NCBI RefSeq assembly: GCF_016924755.1
Contig: NZ_JAFFJX010000001.1
Span: 496,001-560,000 of the forward strand
DNA length: 64,000 nucleotides
Direction of reading: 5' to 3'
DNA from: Longitalea arenae
Lineage (GTDB): Bacteria > Bacteroidota > Bacteroidia > Chitinophagales > Chitinophagaceae
This document shows, one piece after another, positions 8,440 to 16,931 of the stretch. The notes beneath the pieces were generated by a model that made no database searches, was not told the DNA's origin, and was given only the letters and a program-made list of their open reading frames with translations. A program made the translations under genes and the position numbers. Numbering within the stretch: the first letter of the stretch is position 1; every line of letters begins with the position of its first letter.

Positions 8440-9478
8440 AATTGGCAATACGATAATCGGCGAAAGCCATAAGCCTTTTATTATCGCCGAAATGAGCGGT
8501 AACCATAATCAATCTCTCGATAAGGCCTTATCTATTATTGATGCTGCAGCCGCTACAGGCGCCCATGCAATAAAACTTCAAACATACACCGCAGATTCCC
8601 TGACAATAGACGTTTCGCACAACGAATTCTTTATTTCTGATCCTACGTCATTATGGAAAGGAAGAAACCTGTATGAGCTATACCAGGAAGCACATACGCC
8701 CTGGAATTGGCACAAAGCATTATTCGACCGCGCTAAAGAAAAGGGGATTATTTGTTTCAGCACTCCATTTGATGATGCGGCGGTAGATCTGCTGGAATCA
8801 TTAGGTGCACCTGCTTATAAGATAGCTTCTTTCGAGAATAATCACCTGCCCCTGTTAAAGCGCGTTGCAAGAACAGGAAAGCCGGTTATAATGTCAACGG
8901 GTATTTCTACCCTGGCTGATATTGAAATAGCAGTAAAAACGCTAAAGGACAATGGTTGCCGTGACCTGGTGCTGTTAAAATGTACCAGCACGTACCCGGC
9001 AACCCCTGAAAATACCAATGTTGTTACGATCCCACATATGGCTGAGATGTTCAACTGTCATGTGGGGTTATCGGATCATACCCTCGGCATTGGGGTTTCC
9101 GTGGCTTCAGTTGCCCTGGGGGCGCGGGTGATAGAAAAACATTTTACCATTAGCAGGGCTGAAGGTGGTGTGGATTCTGCATTTTCGATGGAACCACAGG
9201 AATTCAAAATGCTTGTGGAGGAAACCGAGCGGGCATTTTTGGGATTGGGGAAAGTAACCTATGGCATCCTGGAGGATGAAAAGAAGAGCCTTACGTTTAA
9301 ACGTTCTATTTATATAGTGGAAGATATGAAAGCCGGTGACACTTTTAGTAGCCATAATATCCGGATCATACGCCCGGGTTTAGGTATGGCGCCGCGCTAT
9401 TTTGAAACTGTGTTAGGCAAATCGGTAAATAAAGATGTAAAAAAAGGAACTGCATTAACTTTTGATCTAATTGGATAA
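8426..9478 (+). CDS. pseI: Pseudaminic acid synthase, PseI (NeuB family)
   Basis: About 350 residues. A TIM-barrel NeuB domain (FIIAEMSGNHNQ near the start; STGISTLADIE; KCTSTYPATPENTN; GLSDHT) is followed by a C-terminal SAF/antifreeze-like domain (from about residue 290, KRSIYIVEDMKAGD). It condenses phosphoenolpyruvate with the PseG product to give pseudaminic acid. ATG 8426 is preferred over the in-frame TTG at 8411 because MQDIKIGNTIIG aligns with the usual PseI beginning. It overlaps the preceding formyltransferase and joins pseF through TAATG. Confidence 0.95.
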   Translation: MQDIKIGNTIIGESHKPFIIAEMSGNHNQSLDKALSIIDAAAATGAHAIKLQTYTADSLTIDVSHNEFFISDPTSLWKGRNLYELYQEAHTPWNWHKALFDRAKEKGIICFSTPFDDAAVDLLESLGAPAYKIASFENNHLPLLKRVARTGKPVIMSTGISTLADIEIAVKTLKDNGCRDLVLLKCTSTYPATPENTNVVTIPHMAEMFNCHVGLSDHTLGIGVSVASVALGARVIEKHFTISRAEGGVDSAFSMEPQEFKMLVEETERAFLGLGKVTYGILEDEKKSLTFKRSIYIVEDMKAGDTFSSHNIRIIRPGLGMAPRYFETVLGKSVNKDVKKGTALTFDLIG

Positions 9479-10188
9479 TGAATAACTGTATAGCCATAAT
9501 AACTGCCAGGGGCGGAAGCAAAAGAATTCCCCGGAAGAACATCAAGAACTTTTTGGGCAGCCCTATCATAAAATATTCCATCGATGCCGCCCGCTTTGCC
9601 GGTTGCTTCGATGAGGTAATGGTGTCTACCGATGATAAGGAGATTGCTGAAATTGCTTTATCACTGGGCGCCAACGTCCCATTTACGCGATCAAAAGAGA
9701 ATTCGGGCGACTTTGCCACAACAGCTGATGTTATTTACGAAGTGTTGGATTCGTATAAAAAGCAGGGCCGCGAGTTTAAATATTGTTGCTGCATTTATCC
9801 AACTGCCCCGTTTGTTACAGCGGAAAAGCTAAGACTCGCATACGACAAATTAATTGAGAGCAATGCAGAATCTGTAGTACCAATAGTGCGGTTTGGATTT
9901 CCGATCATGAGATCATTTAAGATCGAGAATGGATTGGTTAAAATGAACTGGCCTGAGCACATGAATACCCGGTCTCAGGACCTGCCACCAGCATTTCATG
10001 ATTGCGGACAGTTTTATTTTTTAAAGACTGAATCATTTTTGAAGAATAAAAAACTGTTTACCGATTTCACCGTACCTGTTGAAATGCCGGAATCGGAAGT
10101 ACAGGACATAGACAATGAAGAAGATTGGAAGATAGCGGAGATCAAGTATAGCTTTTTGCTGGACAAGAAAAGATCAGAGCATGTTTAA
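9478..10188 (+). CDS. pseF: Pseudaminic acid cytidylyltransferase, PseF
   Basis: A 236-residue CMP-nonulosonate synthetase. The N-terminal ITARGGSKRIPRKNIK motif binds CTP. It activates pseudaminic acid to CMP-Pse, the donor for a glycosyltransferase of this locus. Length is typical. The ATG shares bases with the pseI stop (TAATG), and the 3' end overlaps the next oxidoreductase gene by 8 nt, so the cassette is a single transcriptional unit. Confidence 0.95.
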   Translation: MNNCIAIITARGGSKRIPRKNIKNFLGSPIIKYSIDAARFAGCFDEVMVSTDDKEIAEIALSLGANVPFTRSKENSGDFATTADVIYEVLDSYKKQGREFKYCCCIYPTAPFVTAEKLRLAYDKLIESNAESVVPIVRFGFPIMRSFKIENGLVKMNWPEHMNTRSQDLPPAFHDCGQFYFLKTESFLKNKKLFTDFTVPVEMPESEVQDIDNEEDWKIAEIKYSFLLDKKRSEHV

Positions 10189-11131
10189 AGCGCTGGTGAT
10201 TGGGTGCGGAAATATTGGTGCGTTGTATGATTGGGATAATGATAAGATACTTACCCATGCAAAAGCTTTTCATAATCATGATCAGTTCAGTTTTTCGGTA
10301 TTCGACCTGGATAAAGAATTGGCGAAGAGTGTTGGTGATAAATATGGTTGCGAAGTAATAGAGCGAATAGAAAAGGATACGCTGGCATCCTTTGATTGTG
10401 TTAGTGTTTGCACGCCTACAAGTACACATTATGACCTTCTGCAGCAAATATTGAGCCGCGAAATTAAACTGGTGATCTGTGAGAAGCCTGTAGCAAATGA
10501 TAGCAGGCAATTATACAGGTTGAAGGAACTATACTATCAGGTCAACTCAAAAGTCATTGTCAACTACATCAGGAGATTTCAACCGGCATTCGCTTCCTTA
10601 AAGCAGTTTATTGCTGGTATTGCCGGGAAAGAATCGCTCACTAATATAGCTATAAGATACCAACGTGGCTTCTTAAATAATTGCGGGCATGCGTTGGATA
10701 CAATTGATTTTCTACTGGGTGATCCGCTGGAGCTGGAGGGTATAAAGATAAACAACATGGTGTATGACCAGTTTCCTGATGATCCAACTCTGTCTATACA
10801 GGCTACGAGCAAGCAAAAAACCAATATTGTTATAACCGGCCTCAGTGATATAAAGTTTAGTTTTTTTGAAATAGATATTTATTTCGAATATCATTATATC
10901 GCTATTAAGAATGCAGGGGCTGTCATCCGGATATATAAAGCCGAAAAAGATGAAAGAAGGTTCCTGCCATTGCAAATGCAGGATGCGTATTCCCAGGACG
11001 ATTGTTTGAAAGACTATATGAAACATGTAATTGAGCATGCATATAAATTGCTGAGCGGAAAAGAAACAACGGATAATTTTTCCGGATCGGTGGATCTGAA
11101 TCTTCGAATGTTAAAATACCTCAACCAATAA
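10181..11131 (+). CDS. Gfo/Idh/MocA family oxidoreductase next to the pse cassette
   Basis: A 316-residue NAD(P)-dependent oxidoreductase with the GCGNIG nucleotide loop (residues 8-13), the EKP motif (101-103) and a GHALDTIDFLLG segment with the expected His/Asp. It is only distantly similar to the first oxidoreductase at 641. It overlaps pseF and is 2 nt from the aminotransferase gene that follows. An oxidoreductase/aminotransferase pair usually replaces a hydroxyl by an amino group on a sugar, so it may modify a nonulosonic acid or make another amino sugar. Substrate unknown. Confidence 0.82.
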   Translation: MFKALVIGCGNIGALYDWDNDKILTHAKAFHNHDQFSFSVFDLDKELAKSVGDKYGCEVIERIEKDTLASFDCVSVCTPTSTHYDLLQQILSREIKLVICEKPVANDSRQLYRLKELYYQVNSKVIVNYIRRFQPAFASLKQFIAGIAGKESLTNIAIRYQRGFLNNCGHALDTIDFLLGDPLELEGIKINNMVYDQFPDDPTLSIQATSKQKTNIVITGLSDIKFSFFEIDIYFEYHYIAIKNAGAVIRIYKAEKDERRFLPLQMQDAYSQDDCLKDYMKHVIEHAYKLLSGKETTDNFSGSVDLNLRMLKYLNQ

Positions 11132-11133
11132 TT

Positions 11134-12438
11134 ATGGCCAAGCTTGCGATCAACGGAGGCAAACCGGTACGTACAAAATTATTTCCAGCTTATAATACGA
11201 TTGGCGAAGAAGAAAAACGCGCTGTAATGAAGGTGCTTGATAGCGGGAACCTCTCTCAATTCCTGGGTGCCTGGCACAAGGACTTTTATGGAGGGCCAAC
11301 TGTTCAACAATTTGAAAAAGATTGGGCAAGTTTTTTCGGTAATAAATATGCAATCAGTGTAAACTCGAATACCAGTGGTTTATTTACCGCAATTGGCGCT
11401 TTGGGTATCAAGGCTGGCGACGAAGTGATCGTTTCTCCATACACCATGAGCGCGAGTGCACTGGCGCCAGTAATTTATGGCGCAGTTCCGGTGTTTGCCG
11501 ATGTGGATTATAATAATTATGGGCTCGATCCAGAAAGTGTAGAAAGGTGTATAACACCGAGAACAAAAGCCATTTTGGTAGTGCATATTTTTGGTAATCC
11601 TGCACGTATGGATGAAATTATGGCTATTGCCAGAAAGCATAACCTGTATGTGATCGAGGATTGCGCACAAGCTCCCATGGCCACCTATAAGGATAAATAT
11701 GTAGGCAGCATTGGAGATATTGGCATTTTCAGCTTAAATTATCATAAGCATATTCACACTGGTGAGGGTGGCATAGTTGTCACTAACAATGATCAGATCG
11801 CCGAACGGGTTTACTTAATAAGAAATCATGGCGAAAATATTGTAGAGCCAAAAGGCATTAAAGATGTGTACAATACATTCGGCTACAATTACCGGATGAC
11901 AGAGATGGAAGCTGCTGTAGGCATTGAGCAATTGAAGAAGCTTCCGGCGCTGATAGAAGAAAGATTGAAGAATGCAGCCTATATGGCCACTGAATTTGGA
12001 AAAATTGAAGGCTTTACTCCCCCCCTTGTGGAAAGTAGCAGTAAGCATGTGTATTACCTTCAGGCTATTAAGTATAAAAAGGAAATCTTAGGCGTTGATC
12101 GCAACACATTTATAAATGCATTAAAGGCAGAGATACCTTCGGCTATATTACGCGAAGACACACCACTTATCAGCCCCGGGTATGTAAAGCCATTATATCT
12201 TCAACCACTCTATCAACAACGAGCTACCCATTGTTCGTTCAATTGTGAAAAGTACAAAGGCAGTGTTGATTATAGCAAAGGTATTTGCCCGAACGCTGAA
12301 AAGCTGCACTTCGATGAACTGTTCACCCATGAATATATGCGGCCGGGGATGAGCAAAAGTGATTTAGACGATGTGATAGCCGCATTTCGCAAAGTGGCTG
12401 AGAACATAAATGAATTAAAAGTTGCTGCCAGCGCTTAA
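11134..12438 (+). CDS. DegT/DnrJ/EryC1-family sugar aminotransferase, extended
   Basis: A 434-residue PLP enzyme. K205 in NYHKHIHTGEGG is the Schiff-base lysine and D176 in VIEDCAQAP binds the cofactor. It is roughly 50 residues longer than typical family members such as pseC here. The extra part, about residues 350-385, contains three cysteines (THCSFNCEKY, GICPNAEK). It probably works with the oxidoreductase 2 nt upstream to aminate a ketosugar. It could also act as the WbpE partner of the WbpB/WbpD-like genes at the start of the locus. The 3' end overlaps the next gene by 17 nt. Confidence 0.85.
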   Translation: MAKLAINGGKPVRTKLFPAYNTIGEEEKRAVMKVLDSGNLSQFLGAWHKDFYGGPTVQQFEKDWASFFGNKYAISVNSNTSGLFTAIGALGIKAGDEVIVSPYTMSASALAPVIYGAVPVFADVDYNNYGLDPESVERCITPRTKAILVVHIFGNPARMDEIMAIARKHNLYVIEDCAQAPMATYKDKYVGSIGDIGIFSLNYHKHIHTGEGGIVVTNNDQIAERVYLIRNHGENIVEPKGIKDVYNTFGYNYRMTEMEAAVGIEQLKKLPALIEERLKNAAYMATEFGKIEGFTPPLVESSSKHVYYLQAIKYKKEILGVDRNTFINALKAEIPSAILREDTPLISPGYVKPLYLQPLYQQRATHCSFNCEKYKGSVDYSKGICPNAEKLHFDELFTHEYMRPGMSKSDLDDVIAAFRKVAENINELKVAASA

Positions 12439-13378
12439 AGGAAAAGGCTTGTTTGTTTTCAGCGATCCGGGGGGAGCTAAACCCGTATTGGCAATGGCCC
12501 ATACCTTGAGATCACAGGGGCTGGTATCGCCAATAATTATTTCAGACCGGCAGTACGATTTTTTTGCTGATTTTGATGTAGAGGTAATGCCATATTGTGA
12601 AGGCGATGAATTAAAACAGGTTGCTTTATTCGAGCCCGATTTCATTTATACAGGAACTTCTTACACGTCTACCATTGAATTACGGTTCCTTGAACAGGCA
12701 CGAGCTAAAAATATTTTTTCCTGTTCATTCGTCGACCATTACTCGAAATTGCTGGAGCGGTTTCAACTCAATGACAAGCTGGTTTTCCCCTCGTCAGTTG
12801 CTGTAATTGACGACACGGCTTTTGATAAAGCAATCCAAAGTGGACTGCCGGCCGAACTACTGGTTGTAACAGGAAACCCTTATCACCAATATATTTCTAA
12901 ATGGCAACCATCGGTTGGTAAAAAGCAATTCTTTGAAGGGCTTGGATTGGATCCTGCAAAGAAAATGATCTTATATGCTCCTGATCCGCTCACCAATGTT
13001 GGTGGAAAAGAGAAGTACGGATGTGATGAAGTGATGGCGCTTGAGACAATACTTGATTGCCTTGGAGAAAATAAAAACAACATTCATATTATTGTAAAGC
13101 CTCATCCCAACCAGAACTTGAAATTGTTTGAAAAGTACACCGATCGCTCTTCAGTAACTGTCCTCACTTTCGTTCACTTAAACACGTTGATTTATTATTC
13201 GGATGTAGTTGTAAGTTTCTTTTCCAATATTTTAATTGAAGCAGGTTTGTTAGGTGCTAAAAGCTGCAGGCTGCTTATTAATTTTAAGGGTGATGACTAT
13301 CTGAACGAATCCAGGTATAACAATATAAAAAAAGTGACCACTCATCTCGATTTAGTTAATTTATTAAATACACTATAA
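12422..13378 (+). CDS. GT-B-fold glycosyltransferase-like protein, candidate nonulosonate transferase
   Basis: About 318 residues from a TTG at 12422; no upstream ATG exists and a later start near the GLFVFSDPGG segment is possible. The N-terminal half resembles a nucleotide-sugar-binding or epimerase-like GT-B domain. The C-terminal half has a KPHPNQ motif and a YYSDVVVSFFSN-ILIEA segment of the type seen in capsule synthesis (KpsS/KpsC-like) and CDP-glycerol-type transferases. Its place directly after the Pse and amino-sugar genes makes it a candidate transferase for the nonulosonic acid. That role is inference. It couples to the next gene through TAATG. Confidence 0.6.
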   Translation: MLPALKGKGLFVFSDPGGAKPVLAMAHTLRSQGLVSPIIISDRQYDFFADFDVEVMPYCEGDELKQVALFEPDFIYTGTSYTSTIELRFLEQARAKNIFSCSFVDHYSKLLERFQLNDKLVFPSSVAVIDDTAFDKAIQSGLPAELLVVTGNPYHQYISKWQPSVGKKQFFEGLGLDPAKKMILYAPDPLTNVGGKEKYGCDEVMALETILDCLGENKNNIHIIVKPHPNQNLKLFEKYTDRSSVTVLTFVHLNTLIYYSDVVVSFFSNILIEAGLLGAKSCRLLINFKGDDYLNESRYNNIKKVTTHLDLVNLLNTL

Positions 13379-14031
13379 TGTCTGAGAACAATCTCATCAA
13401 GCAAAAAGCAAATGATATTTATAACGAGGCTTTTAATCAGTATCATGATGATATAAGATCGGTGCTGTGTGCGAATCAGCAGCGGCAGTACCTGCGATTT
13501 GCTGAATTGTTGAAGTATGTCGATCATAATGATGCGTCGAAAGAGATCCTGGAAGTGGGTTGTGGATCTGCAGATTTGTATAAGTATTTAAACTTTAATG
13601 GTTACAGGGGAAAATACACTGGATACGATATCAACGAGAATCTGTTAAACCTGGCGAAAGCTAAATATGTAAACGTTAATGTAGAGTTGGTAGACATTTT
13701 GGAGAGCAAAGCAACCAGGAAATTTGATTATGTTCTTATGAGCGGTGTATTTAATGTGATGGTGGGACAGGATATGAATTGGATCAGGGCTTTTGTAACA
13801 AAAATGTTTGAGTTATGCACCAACCATATTGCATTCAACGCATTGTCTACATATGTCAACTTCAAGGATGATAAAATGTTTTATATAGATCCTTTTGAGA
13901 TCGCGAGGTATTGCACTGAAAACCTTTCGAAGAGAGTCACTTTATTACACCATAATTTGCCTTATAATTATACCCTGGTAGTGTTCAAAGACCAGGATTT
14001 AAATACAACAATTGAAAAGTCGGAAGAATAA
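13378..14031 (+). CDS. SAM-dependent class I methyltransferase
   Basis: A 217-residue methyltransferase. Motif I is ILEVGCGSADLY (about residues 57-68) and the next acidic motif is YTGYDINENLL, as expected for S-adenosylmethionine binding. Nothing reveals the acceptor; a sugar hydroxyl, amino or carboxyl group of the glycan is likely from context. It is TAATG-coupled to both neighbours. Confidence 0.78.
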   Translation: MSENNLIKQKANDIYNEAFNQYHDDIRSVLCANQQRQYLRFAELLKYVDHNDASKEILEVGCGSADLYKYLNFNGYRGKYTGYDINENLLNLAKAKYVNVNVELVDILESKATRKFDYVLMSGVFNVMVGQDMNWIRAFVTKMFELCTNHIAFNALSTYVNFKDDKMFYIDPFEIARYCTENLSKRVTLLHHNLPYNYTLVVFKDQDLNTTIEKSEE

Positions 14032-14987
14032 TGAGCTTTGACGTTAATTTTGATGAATCGAAGCAAAACTGGGATAACTTTGCTGTAACCTCGCCTCATT
14101 ATTCCATTTTCTTAAATAGTAAATTCCTGGATTCACTAAATAGCCCCTATAAGTGCATCACTGTATATGAGGACCATAAAATAGCAGCAGGCGCGGTTTT
14201 GTTTTTTGATGAAAGCGGACATCCACGGTTGAATAATATGGTGTATACGCAGTTTCAGGGGATGATACTTGCGGATCAGGGTGCCGCACCTGCCCATTCA
14301 AAATACCATTGGGAACTGGAGGTTATAAACTTTTTTATTGAAAGCCTGACAGCCAGGTTCAAACATTTTTTCTTATGCCAGTCGTGGAGGTTTGAAGATG
14401 CGAGGGCATTCCTATGGCATAATTACCACAGTCCGGATAAAGGCGTATTTAAATGTAATCTGCGATATACCGGGTTATTGCCTTTGAATGAATTGCATTC
14501 AGAGTCAGCTTATCTGGATGCTATCAGAAAATTGAGAAAAAGGGAATATCAAAAAGCGCAGAAAGCAGGATATACGATCCATGAATCGCAGGACATCCAG
14601 TTATTGAATCACCTGCACAACCTGACTTTTGAGCGTCAGGAAATTACTATCGGGGAAAGTGAACAGAAGCGATTAATGTCTATTGCGGAAGCGGCGATCA
14701 GTAACAGGTATGGTAAAATTTTGGTTTGCAGGAGTGCTGCGGGCGAAGTTACCAATGCTACCTTGTTTTTATATGACGCCAGGTGCGGTTATTATCTGAT
14801 AGGAGCTAATGACCCTAACTTCAGAAATTCAGGCAGTTCGACTTTTCTGATGATCAAAAACATTTTTGATTGTAAAGAAATGGGGCTGGAATATGTAGAT
14901 TTTGTAGGGATTAATTCACCCAACAGGGGCGATTTTAAAATAAGCTTCAACGCGGTTCCCAAATCATATTTTGAACTATCCATCTAA
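14031..14987 (+). CDS. FemAB/GNAT-like acyl- or aminoacyl-transferase
   Basis: A 318-residue protein with the FemAB/BioF2-like double-GNAT arrangement. The basic stretch LRKREYQKAQKAG lies in the middle, and the C-terminal domain has GYYLIGANDPNFRNSGSS followed by a YVDFVGINSPNRGDFK end, typical of this superfamily. Such proteins transfer acyl or aminoacyl groups to amino sugars in polysaccharide loci. It could supply N-acylation of an amino sugar, and it is an alternative candidate for an acetylation step missing from the pse cassette, although PseH is a single-domain GNAT of about 170 residues. Confidence 0.65.
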   Translation: MSFDVNFDESKQNWDNFAVTSPHYSIFLNSKFLDSLNSPYKCITVYEDHKIAAGAVLFFDESGHPRLNNMVYTQFQGMILADQGAAPAHSKYHWELEVINFFIESLTARFKHFFLCQSWRFEDARAFLWHNYHSPDKGVFKCNLRYTGLLPLNELHSESAYLDAIRKLRKREYQKAQKAGYTIHESQDIQLLNHLHNLTFERQEITIGESEQKRLMSIAEAAISNRYGKILVCRSAAGEVTNATLFLYDARCGYYLIGANDPNFRNSGSSTFLMIKNIFDCKEMGLEYVDFVGINSPNRGDFKISFNAVPKSYFELSI

Positions 14988-15017
14988 ATAGCACGTACAA
15001 GCACTATTGTAGTTTAT

Positions 15018-15980
15018 ATGTTTGATTACAAAGGGTTGACAGATCAGGAGTTAAGAAGTTTATGTTCAAATAGCGACATTCCTTATTATGACCGCATATC
15101 TTCATTGCCATTTTGGACAACAGAGCTGTATGGCTTTGGCAAATGGTTAAGAAAATATGCTTTTTACCCGAAACGATTTCCCATTTTTTTATATTCAGAC
15201 CATAGTGGTCCCAGTTTTACTAATGAAGTATTTGAATATGACCTGAACTTCAGGCATGCATATGCGATGCTTTTTCACACGCCTGAAGTAGTTGCGAAAT
15301 GGAATAAGGCCTATACTCCCAAAGCATATACTTTATTCTCTCCATTTGTTTTTTGCAGGCGTAATTCAAATATAAAAGTAAGCCCTCAGGCCAAAGGTAC
15401 ATTGGCTTATCCCAGCCACACTTTACCAGATATTGATGATTTTTCTGATGTTGAGAAATATATCGCTGATTTGAAAGCGCTGCCACCGCAATATCATCCT
15501 ATTGCGGTTTCACTTCACTACCATGATATTAATAAAGGAAGGCATAATATATTCATAAAGCATGGGCTTCCGGTATATACGGCGGGCACGCCATATGATT
15601 ACAGGTTTGCTGACAGATATTATTCGATCCTTCGGAATTTTAAATATGCGACTTCAAATTTCATCGGATCGTATATTTTTTACTCAGTAGAGATGGGTAT
15701 ACCGTTTTTCTTTTACGGGGATGGTCCCGAATATAAAACGACATCGGTCAATAACCAGTCAAGCTTTAACATTAAAGAGATCAATAAGGCACATAACAGC
15801 AGCGAATATATTTATTCTCTCTTCAGTGGTGTTAGGGATACCATTACCGACGAACAAAGAAAATTTGTATTGCACCAGCTCGGCATAAATGAAGGCATAG
15901 GGAGAATTAAATTGTCTGCCCTGATGTATATGGCATTATTCCGGCAGTTTATAAACACAAGGATCAAAAGAAAGAAGTAG
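15018..15980 (+). CDS. Uncharacterised polysaccharide-locus protein, possibly GT-B-like
   Basis: A 320-residue soluble protein, rich in aromatic residues, that I do not recognise. It has a central LAYPSHTLP segment and a C-terminal block with AGTPYDYRFADRYYSIL, a KYATSNFIGSYIFY stretch and IPFFFYGDGPEY. The order 'conserved Gly/Ser turn, then a Glu-containing helix, then a Gly-Pro loop' recalls the donor-binding half of GT-B glycosyltransferases. The basic end (TRIKRKK) may contact the membrane. The gene lies 30 nt after the FemAB-like gene and is part of the operon. A glycosyltransferase role is only a guess. Confidence 0.6.
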   Translation: MFDYKGLTDQELRSLCSNSDIPYYDRISSLPFWTTELYGFGKWLRKYAFYPKRFPIFLYSDHSGPSFTNEVFEYDLNFRHAYAMLFHTPEVVAKWNKAYTPKAYTLFSPFVFCRRNSNIKVSPQAKGTLAYPSHTLPDIDDFSDVEKYIADLKALPPQYHPIAVSLHYHDINKGRHNIFIKHGLPVYTAGTPYDYRFADRYYSILRNFKYATSNFIGSYIFYSVEMGIPFFFYGDGPEYKTTSVNNQSSFNIKEINKAHNSSEYIYSLFSGVRDTITDEQRKFVLHQLGINEGIGRIKLSALMYMALFRQFINTRIKRKK

Positions 15981-16058
15981 CAGCAGTGGTTGCAGTAATG
16001 CCGAATGATATACAGCCTCACTACATTATTTTCATAATCACGAAATAAAAAGTATAAT

Positions 16059-16910
16059 TTGTTTAAGCGCGCCAGACAGGCATATTCCTATAGTAAGTTC
16101 TTGATTAAGAAACGTTTGTTTCCTGAAAGAATTTCAGACATGATCCTTGTGTCGAAAGGACTTATTGATACTCAATGGCTGTACAAATTAAAAACAGCTA
16201 ACTATACAGAGTCTGAATTATGGGGAAAACCCGTCAGGATCACAGATTCGTTTTGGTATTTGCATTCTTTGAATGAGATCTTTGTAGAAGAGGTGTACAA
16301 GTTCAGGGCAGAAAACGATACGCCCTATATCCTGGATTGCGGATCCAATATCGGCTTAAGTGTGATCTATTTCAAAACACTATATCCCAAGGCCAGGATC
16401 GTAGCTTTCGAACCAGACAATCAGATTCATGGTTTATTACAATCTAATGTAAGCAGCTTTGCCTTGAATGATGTGGTGCTTGAGAATAAGGCCATCTGGA
16501 CAAAAAATGCAGTTCTCGAATTTGCCTCCAATGGCGCTTTGGGTGGGCGGATCAATGAGAATGACGACATCTCAAATGTAAACCGGCCAACCATAAAAGT
16601 TACTGCCGTAAGACTGGCTGACTATCTGACAAAGCAGGTAGATTTTTTAAAGATCGATATTGAGGGCCCTGAAGTTGACGTGTTAAAAGATTGTGCTGAT
16701 CTGCTCGGTAATGTGAAAAATTTGTTTGTGGAGTATCACAGCAGCCCGTCGAAAGAACAGGAGTTGGATGTCTTGTTGACCATTTTAAAGAAGGCGCAAT
16801 TTAAAGTGTATATAAAAGAAGCATGGAACAATCTGCCACATCCTTTTTTACGGAGGGATTATGATCCATTTTACGACCTGCAATTAAACATTTTTGCTTA
16901 CAGGCCATAA
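16059..16910 (+). CDS. FkbM-family methyltransferase
   Basis: A 283-residue SAM-dependent methyltransferase. The FkbM domain shows YILDCGSNIGLSVIYF (about residues 90-105), AFEPDN and KIDIEGPEVDVL. FkbM enzymes O-methylate sugars and polyketides; here a glycan hydroxyl is the likely acceptor. No ATG is available before the conserved region, so a TTG at 16059 is taken as start. It is separated by 78 nt from the previous gene, where I see no other feature. A second FkbM gene follows at 17975. Confidence 0.82.
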   Translation: MFKRARQAYSYSKFLIKKRLFPERISDMILVSKGLIDTQWLYKLKTANYTESELWGKPVRITDSFWYLHSLNEIFVEEVYKFRAENDTPYILDCGSNIGLSVIYFKTLYPKARIVAFEPDNQIHGLLQSNVSSFALNDVVLENKAIWTKNAVLEFASNGALGGRINENDDISNVNRPTIKVTAVRLADYLTKQVDFLKIDIEGPEVDVLKDCADLLGNVKNLFVEYHSSPSKEQELDVLLTILKKAQFKVYIKEAWNNLPHPFLRRDYDPFYDLQLNIFAYRP

Positions 16911-16931
16911 GCCACTGCCAACATACGTTAC

